Positions 59,023 to 64,000 of a DNA stretch of 64,000 nucleotides are shown piece after piece. Origin of the DNA: Streptomyces griseoviridis. GTDB taxonomy: Bacteria > Actinomycetota > Actinomycetes > Streptomycetales > Streptomycetaceae. Within the stretch, counting starts at the first letter, position 1, and each line of letters opens with the position of its first letter. The stretch covers positions 117,089 to 181,088 of the forward strand of contig BMSM01000013.1 of assembly GCA_014649155.1 (NCBI GenBank). Reading direction: 5' to 3'. The translations under genes and the position numbers were made by a program. The notes under the pieces were generated by a model that was not told the DNA's origin, did no database searches, and saw nothing but the letters and a program-made list of their open reading frames with translations.

Positions 59023-60260
59023 CGTCCGGTCTCCGCCATGAGGACCGGCTCGATGTCCAGGTCGAAGGAGCGGGCGACGCGCAGTCCGTCGTTGTAGTCG
59101 ATCTCGAACACCCGCTTGCCCTCCGGGTCGTTGACGTAGGCGCGGCTGCGGTCGACCTCGACGACGGGCGCGGCGGAGCCGTTCGCGGCGGGTTTCCCCC
59201 CGGTCAGCAGTGTTTTCGTCCTGGCGGTGCGCTCCCCGGTGGCGATGTCGTAGCCGTGCAGGGCGCCGTCGGTCTCCAGGACGAGCAACGGGGAGCCCTC
59301 GCCGGCGGTGTTGGCGGCGACGACCGGGCCGGTCTCCACCCGGGTCCAGGTCTTCTCGGTGACGTCGAGGACCCAGACGGCGTCGGCACCGGCCGGCGCG
59401 GTGAGGGTGTCGCTGCCGGGCCGCTGCCGGAAGGCGGTGGCCCGCTCCCGCTCCGGTACGGCACCGTCGTAGGGGATCCTCTCGGCGGTGAAGGCGCCGC
59501 CCTCCGCGTGGACGAGCAGCGCGCCGTCCGCGCAGCCGAGGACCAGGCCGCGCCGGGTGACGGCGTCGCCGCGCGGTGCCGCGCACTCGGCGTCGGGAGC
59601 CGTGACGCGCCGCCCCTCGCGGTCGAGCACGGTGAGCCGCGCGGTGCCGTCCCCGTCGGTGAGGGCGAGCAGGTGCTCCTCGTACGGGACGACGGGGCCG
59701 GTGTACGTGCCGGGCAGGGCGCGGGGGGCGGCGATCCCGCCCTGCTCCAGGTCCGCCCGGTCGTAGCGGGCGGCCCCGCCGTCCGCGCCGGTCACGACCG
59801 TCACGGAGCCGTCGCCGCGCACCTGCGCCCCGCCGCTCGCGGGGAACTCGCCCACGTCGCGTATCGCGGCGCTGTAGTAGTGGACGTGGTCGCCGTGGTC
59901 CACCGTCCAGGCGCCGCTGTCGAGCACCCGCGTGCCGGCGGCGGTGTGGAGGTGGCCGAACCGCCCGTCCGTGTCCAGCCGGACGGCGTCCGCCACCCGG
60001 GCGGTCCGGTGCGCCTCGCCGGTGATGAGGTCGAGCACCCGGGTGTCTCCGCTCACGGGGTCGTTGAGCAGCAGACGGGACTGCTGCTCGGCGGCCTCCC
60101 GCGCGCCCTCCACGTATCCGTGCGGAGTGACGGACGGGGAACTCGCCGCCGGGCGCGGGTCGTTGTCGCCGCCCTGGCCCGCCGAGCAGCCCGTGGCGAG
60201 CAGTCCGGTGAGCGCGAGGGCGGCCGCGGCCCGGGGAGTGACGTTTCTTCGGACGGTCAT
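59019..60260 (-). CDS. second AztD-like lipoprotein
   Basis: The 413-residue protein has a lipoprotein signal with C25 ('GLLATGCSAG') and the same beta-propeller pattern as the neighbouring AztD ('LVLETDGALHGYDIATGERT', 'AYVNDPEGKRVFEIDYNDGL'). A histidine cluster 'DHGDHVHYYS' stands where AztD proteins bind zinc. It is 21 bp from the permease gene and overlaps aztC, so it is part of the same transcript. Confidence 0.75.
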   Translation of the reverse strand: MTVRRNVTPRAAAALALTGLLATGCSAGQGGDNDPRPAASSPSVTPHGYVEGAREAAEQQSRLLLNDPVSGDTRVLDLITGEAHRTARVADAVRLDTDGRFGHLHTAAGTRVLDSGAWTVDHGDHVHYYSAAIRDVGEFPASGGAQVRGDGSVTVVTGADGGAARYDRADLEQGGIAAPRALPGTYTGPVVPYEEHLLALTDGDGTARLTVLDREGRRVTAPDAECAAPRGDAVTRRGLVLGCADGALLVHAEGGAFTAERIPYDGAVPERERATAFRQRPGSDTLTAPAGADAVWVLDVTEKTWTRVETGPVVAANTAGEGSPLLVLETDGALHGYDIATGERTARTKTLLTGGKPAANGSAAPVVEVDRSRAYVNDPEGKRVFEIDYNDGLRVARSFDLDIEPVLMAETGR

Positions 60261-60281
60261 GACGATCGCCTCAGGCTTCTT

Positions 60282-61136
60282 TCAGTGGGCTTCGGGGGCG
60301 GGGACGGGCGCGGGGCGGGGACGGCGGTGCCGCAGGCCGGACGCCAGGTGGGAGAGGAAGAACAGGCTCACCGCGAGGGCCGCGACGGTCGCCCCGGCGG
60401 CGGTGCCCAGGTGCCAGGAGAGCAGCAGCCCGCCGAACGTGGCGCCGGCGCCGAGGAGCGCGGCCAGGACCATCACCCCGCGCACGCCGCGCGCCCACGG
60501 CAGGGCCGCCGCCGGGGGCGCGATGAGCAGCCCCAGCACCAGCAGCGTCCCCACGATGTGGAAGGAGGCGACGATCGCGAGGCCCAGCAGCCCGAGCAGG
60601 ACGGCGTGCGCGAGGCGCGGGCGCAGCCCCAGGGTGCGGGCCTTGCGGGCGTCGAAGGTGAGGGCGAGGAAGGCCCGGTGGCCGAGGGCCGCGACGGCCA
60701 GCGCCGCCAGCAGGGCCGCGCCCAGCAGGTACAGGTCCCGCTGCCGTACGGAGAGGACGTCGCCGAAGAGGAACCCGGTCAGGTCGACCGCGAAGGACTG
60801 CGACCGCGACACGATGATGACGCCGAGCGAGAGCATGCCGACGAACAGCAGCCCGATGCCGGTGTCCTGGGACAGCCGGGGGGTGCGGCCGAGCGCCGTG
60901 ACGCCCGCCGTCATGACGGCCGCGCTGGCCACCGCCCCCACCATCAGGTTGCCGCCGGACAGCGCGGCCAGCGCCACCCCCGGGAGCAGCCCGTGGGACA
61001 TGGCGTCACCGAGGAAGGCCATTCCCCTGAGCACCACCCAGGTACCGGCCAGTGCGCAGATCGCGGACACCAGGAACCCGCCCCACAGGGCACGTTGCAC
61101 GAAGGACACCTCGAAGGGGGCCGTCAACCACTCCAT
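60282..61136 (-). CDS. aztB: zinc ABC transporter permease AztB
   Basis: The 284-residue protein has eight or so membrane helices of the ABC-3 metal permease family: 'QRALWGGFLVSAICALAGTW', 'MAFLGDAMSHGLLPGVALA', 'DLTGFLFGDVLSVRQRDLY' and 'VGTLLVLGLLIAPPAAA'. It forms the membrane channel of the zinc importer. ATG 61136 lies 17 bp from the Zur box and is divergent from aztA. Confidence 0.92.
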   Translation of the reverse strand: MEWLTAPFEVSFVQRALWGGFLVSAICALAGTWVVLRGMAFLGDAMSHGLLPGVALAALSGGNLMVGAVASAAVMTAGVTALGRTPRLSQDTGIGLLFVGMLSLGVIIVSRSQSFAVDLTGFLFGDVLSVRQRDLYLLGAALLAALAVAALGHRAFLALTFDARKARTLGLRPRLAHAVLLGLLGLAIVASFHIVGTLLVLGLLIAPPAAALPWARGVRGVMVLAALLGAGATFGGLLLSWHLGTAAGATVAALAVSLFFLSHLASGLRHRRPRPAPVPAPEAH

Positions 61137-61147
61137 GGCAAAGACAC

Positions 61148-61167
61148 TACAATGAAAATCATGTTCA
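61148..61167. promoter_or_regulatory. Zur box and aztA -10 element in the divergent azt promoter
   Basis: TGAAAATCATGTTCA (61153-61167) matches the streptomycete Zur operator TGAAAATNATTTTCA at all but one base. TACAAT at 61148-61153 is a good -10 box for the aztA direction and overlaps it. Zinc-bound Zur would cover both promoters. Confidence 0.85.
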
Positions 61168-61895
61168 AAAAACCGGCCTCCGTGCCGCCCCCGCCCACGG
61201 AACGTGCCGCACGGGTGCGCTTCACCGGACTCTGCGCCGGCTACCCGGGCCGCCCCGTCCTGCGTCGACTCAGCGCGGAGATACCGGGGTTGGCGACCAC
61301 CGCGCTGGTCGGTCCGAACGGCAGCGGCAAGTCGACCCTGCTCGGGGTGCTGGCCGGTGTGATCCGCCCGACATCCGGTGAGCTGCGCCACCACGGAGGC
61401 CGGCCGCCCGCCTTCGTTCCGCAGCGCGGGGCGGTCGGGGACGCCCTGCCGCTCACCGTCCGGCAGACGGTGGAGATGGGGCGCTGGGGCGAGCGGGGGC
61501 CGTGGCGCCGGCTGACCCGGCGGGACCGCGCGACGGTGGACGCCGCGCTCGACCGGCTCGGCATCGGCGACCTCGCCGCCCGCCAGCTCGGCGAGCTGTC
61601 CGGCGGCCAGCGGCAGCGCGCCCTGATCGCGCAGGGGCTGGCCCAGGAGTCCGACCTGCTGCTGCTGGACGAGCCGACCACGGGACTCGACCCGGAGGCC
61701 AGGGACCGCATCGGCGCCCTGCTGACGGGCCTCGTCGCCGACGGTGTGACGGTCGTCCAGGCGACGCACGACCTCGGGGCGGCCCGCGCGGCGGACACCT
61801 GCCTCCTGCTGCGCGAGGGCCACCTCGCCGGGCGGGGCCGGCCGGACGACGTCCTCACCACGGCGGCGCTGGCCCGGATCTGGCAGCCGCTGTGA
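61161..61895 (+). CDS. aztA: zinc ABC transporter ATPase AztA
   Basis: The protein (about 244 residues) has Walker A 'LVGPNGSGKSTLLGVLAG', the signature 'LGELSGGQRQRALIAQGLAQ', Walker B 'LLLLDEPTTGLDPEARD' and the switch histidine in 'VVQATHDLGAARAADTCLLL'. The start is open: ATG 61152 lies inside the -10 box, so I take ATG 61161 as a leaderless start; GTG 61182 is also possible. It powers zinc import with AztB and AztC. Confidence 0.9.
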   Translation: MFKKPASVPPPPTERAARVRFTGLCAGYPGRPVLRRLSAEIPGLATTALVGPNGSGKSTLLGVLAGVIRPTSGELRHHGGRPPAFVPQRGAVGDALPLTVRQTVEMGRWGERGPWRRLTRRDRATVDAALDRLGIGDLAARQLGELSGGQRQRALIAQGLAQESDLLLLDEPTTGLDPEARDRIGALLTGLVADGVTVVQATHDLGAARAADTCLLLREGHLAGRGRPDDVLTTAALARIWQPL

Positions 61896-61919
61896 CGGTC
61901 GCGGCGGCCGGGGCCCCGC

Positions 61920-62687
61920 TCAGCCCTTGACGGCCACGAGGACGCGGCTGTCCCCGACCTGCCACACCGGCGTGACATGCCGGAAGCCCGCCCGCCGCAG
62001 CAGCTCGGCGTGGCGGCGCACGGACAGGTGCCGGTTGCCGCCACCACCGCCGGCGGCCGGCCGGCTCCGCTCCCGGCGCGCGAAGAGGTCCGCCAGTTCG
62101 GGCTCGGCCGCCACCGCCCGCCACCAGGACTCCCAGTCCTCGTGGCCGTGGTCACCGGCCCGCTCGGCCCGGCACCGCCCCACATGGGCCGTCAGGTCGG
62201 AGCAGAACCCCACGTCCGGCGGGAAGTGGTCCCCGTTGACCAGTGCACCGCCGGGCCGGAGCAGCGCCCCGAGGGTGCGGTAGATCCGCGCCAGGACGGG
62301 CGCGGGGAGGTAGTGCAGGGCGGTCGTCGAGACGGCCACGTCCAGGGCGCGGCAGAGCCCGAGGGCGTCCGTCCAGCCCTCCTCCCCGATGACCGCCTCC
62401 ACGTACCGCGCGGCGTCGGCGTGGTGCGTCCGTCCCAGTTCCAGCAGGACGGGGTCCATGTCGACGGCGACGATCTCCGCGTCCGGCAGCCGCCGGGCGA
62501 GCCGCGCGGACAGCGAACCCGGCCCGCAGCCCAGGTCGAGCAGGAGCGGCCGGGCGCGGCCGGCGCAGAGGTGCTCCACGACATCGGAGATCACGGTGAA
62601 CCGCTCCTCGCGGTCGACCGCGTACCGCTGCTGCTGCCGCTCCCAGCGCTCCACCCACGTCCCGGCCGTCTCCATGCCCACGCCCAT
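61920..62687 (-). CDS. class I SAM-dependent methyltransferase
   Basis: The 255-residue protein has motif I 'LLLDLGCGPGSLSARLARRL', 'IVAVDMDPVLLELGRTHHAD', 'DVAVSTTALHYLPAPVLARI' and 'LRPGGALVNGDHFPPD'. The substrate cannot be told. It converges on aztA with a 24-bp gap. Confidence 0.82.
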   Translation of the reverse strand: MGVGMETAGTWVERWERQQQRYAVDREERFTVISDVVEHLCAGRARPLLLDLGCGPGSLSARLARRLPDAEIVAVDMDPVLLELGRTHHADAARYVEAVIGEEGWTDALGLCRALDVAVSTTALHYLPAPVLARIYRTLGALLRPGGALVNGDHFPPDVGFCSDLTAHVGRCRAERAGDHGHEDWESWWRAVAAEPELADLFARRERSRPAAGGGGGNRHLSVRRHAELLRRAGFRHVTPVWQVGDSRVLVAVKG

Positions 62688-62765
62688 CCGGTCGCGCCAC
62701 CCCTTCCGTCTCCTCCGCCGCGACCGCCGCGCGGGCCACGGAGGGGACGGTCGTCCGGTGGCTCT

Positions 62766-63944
62766 TCATGCCAATGACTCGAGTACGGCCAGCAGGCGGT
62801 CGATCTCCTCCTCCGTGTTGTAGACGTGCAGGCTCACCCGTACGACGCCGTCCTTCTCGTCCGCGCCCGCCTGGCACAGGCTGTCGGCCCGGACCATGAA
62901 CCCGTGGCTGAAGAGGATGAACCCGAGGTCGTCGGAGGGGATCTCCCGGTGCCGGAAGGTGACGATGCCCTGCCGCCGCTGTCCCTCGCCGAGCGCGGAA
63001 TCGGCGGCGAGACTGGCCTGGCACCCCTCGATCTCGTAGGCGTCGAGCCGCCGGAGCCGGTCGGTGAGGCGGGTGGCCAGCCGCACGGCGTGCCGGGCGA
63101 TCCGGTCCACCCCGGCGGACTCCAGCCAGTCCAGGGCGGCCAGCAGCGACACGATGCCCACCGTGTTCGGCGTGCCGGCCCAGCCGGCCGGCCGCAGTTC
63201 CGGCCCCCGGGTGTTGCGCGCCCACACCGCTCCGGTGCCGGGCAGCGCCATCGCCTTGTGCCCGGAGAACACCACGAAGTCGACGTCGAGGTCCGGGTGG
63301 CCGACGTCGACCGGGAGGTGGCCGACGCTCTGGGCCGCGTCCAGGCAGATCGGCACGCCGGGGCCGACCGCCGCCCGCAGCCGGTGGACGTTCATGTCGC
63401 CGCCGTACACGTGGTGGACGTGGGTGGCGGCGACGAACCGCGTCCGGGGGCCGACCGCCTCGGCCAGCGCCCGGTGGTCGTAGTCACCGGAGGCCGCCTG
63501 GTACGGCAGTGCCCGCAGCGTCACCGCCACCCCGCGCTCGGCCAGCAGCCGCCGGGCCTCCTGCCAGGGTTCCAGGTTCGCCCGGTGGTCGGCGAACGGT
63601 ACGAGGATCTCGTCCCCGTCCGTCAGCAGCGGGACCAGCCAGTCGCGGGCGACGATGCGCAGCCCTTCGGTCGTCCCGCTGGTGAAGTGGACGGTGGACC
63701 GCTCGGGCCGGGGGTCGCCGAGGAACTCCTTGACGCGCCGCCGGGTCCGTTCGACGAGTTCGGTGGTCCGGTTGGCCCACGGGTAGGTGCCCCGGCCCGC
63801 GTTGGCGTTGGCCGTCGTCAGATACGTCTGCACGGCGTCCAGCACCGCCTGCGGTTTCTGCGCGGTGGCGGCACTGTCGAAGTACACCAGTTCCGGATGG
63901 GCGGCCAGGATCGGGAACTGCGCCCTCCGCTCCACGGGGTTCAC
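62766..63944 (-). CDS. class V aminotransferase / cysteine desulfurase-like enzyme
   Basis: The 392-residue PLP enzyme has 'ELVYFDSAATAQKPQAVLDA', 'STVHFTSGTTEGLRIVARDW', 'VAATHVHHVYGGDMNVHRLR', the PLP lysine in 'FVVFSGHKAMALPGTGAVWA' and a C-terminal 'MVRADSLCQA' with a cysteine near the place of the SufS catalytic one. It starts at GTG 63944, overlapping by 3 bp of GTGA the stop of a rhodanese gene, so a sulfur-transfer pair is likely. A start at GTG 63977 has a better ribosome site but lies within the rhodanese frame. Confidence 0.8.
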   Translation of the reverse strand: MNPVERRAQFPILAAHPELVYFDSAATAQKPQAVLDAVQTYLTTANANAGRGTYPWANRTTELVERTRRRVKEFLGDPRPERSTVHFTSGTTEGLRIVARDWLVPLLTDGDEILVPFADHRANLEPWQEARRLLAERGVAVTLRALPYQAASGDYDHRALAEAVGPRTRFVAATHVHHVYGGDMNVHRLRAAVGPGVPICLDAAQSVGHLPVDVGHPDLDVDFVVFSGHKAMALPGTGAVWARNTRGPELRPAGWAGTPNTVGIVSLLAALDWLESAGVDRIARHAVRLATRLTDRLRRLDAYEIEGCQASLAADSALGEGQRRQGIVTFRHREIPSDDLGFILFSHGFMVRADSLCQAGADEKDGVVRVSLHVYNTEEEIDRLLAVLESLA

Positions 63945-64000
63945 TCCCGTACCAGTGGTGCGCCCGCGTCCCGCCACGCCACGATCCCGCCCTCCAGACT
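63941..64000 (-). CDS. rhodanese-domain protein, last 19 codons (partial)
   Basis: The minus-strand frame entering from the window edge reads SLEGGIVAWRDAGAPLVRE and TGA. 'LEGGIVAW.DAGLPL' is the closing helix of rhodanese (sulfurtransferase) domains. The rest lies outside the window. The stop overlaps the next start. Confidence 0.65.
   Translation of the reverse strand, partial: SLEGGIVAWRDAGAPLVRE

Noticed and set aside
56758..59097. A 779-codon plus-strand open frame across the azt genes
   Set aside because: Antisense to two clear lipoprotein genes; low-complexity product.

Overview
The window is very GC-rich. Its codons strongly prefer G or C in the third position, there are GTG starts and AGGAGG-type ribosome sites, and many short operons have ATGA/GTGA overlaps. 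The families present (PTS-type DhaKLM, Rv1733c-like protein, AztABCD zinc transport, MptB-like remnant, PadR/MarR/TetR/LacI regulators) point to a streptomycete. Gene content is accessory (catabolism, stress, transport) rather than core, which suits a chromosomal arm. No rRNA, tRNA, CRISPR array or phage module was seen.

Left part, 1-11.3 kb, is a decay zone. It holds the end of an esterase gene, fragments of a FAD-binding oxidase and a TetR regulator, an intact thioredoxin-reductase-like flavoprotein without the redox CxxC, two fragments of IS5-type transposase, a truncated TIM-barrel gene, an HU-like gene, an LLM flavoenzyme, a Ser/Thr kinase with its catalytic core deleted, and a decayed nuclease-like gene. 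Between the two transposase fragments lies an intact-looking cassette: a GMC flavo-dehydrogenase, a VioB-type ferritin-like protein and an FAD-SLDH-type small subunit, then the cut-off TIM-barrel gene. It looks like an imported sugar or glycoside oxidation system.

Middle part, 11.3-43 kb: dhaKLM; a TetR/SDR pair with a clear operator; a GH75 chitosanase; secreted and FnIII proteins; fadH-padR; a PrmC-type methyltransferase; a MarR-molybdoenzyme-ferredoxin reductase operon; small enzymes and a gene-poor 1.1 kb; a CE7 esterase; a short Rho paralogue behind a C-rich leader; a DD-carboxypeptidase; an MptB remnant and a 20-bp minisatellite; a fatty acid desaturase; two crcB fluoride-channel genes; a GH35 beta-galactosidase with its LacI regulator; an M20 amidohydrolase; a long GAPDH; and CBS and small conserved proteins.

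Right part, 43-64 kb: a hemerythrin plus ferritin-like pair, a Rieske protein and sulfite oxidase pair, a deleted decarboxylase, an SDR, a TetR/amidase pair around a near-perfect palindrome, a three-gene HSP90/TPR operon, a zinc-uptake (azt) cluster with two AztD-like lipoproteins and a Zur box between the divergent genes, a methyltransferase, and a cysteine-desulfurase-like gene whose start overlaps the end of a rhodanese gene running off the window.

Functions are assigned from recognised motifs and remembered family sequences, with no database search.
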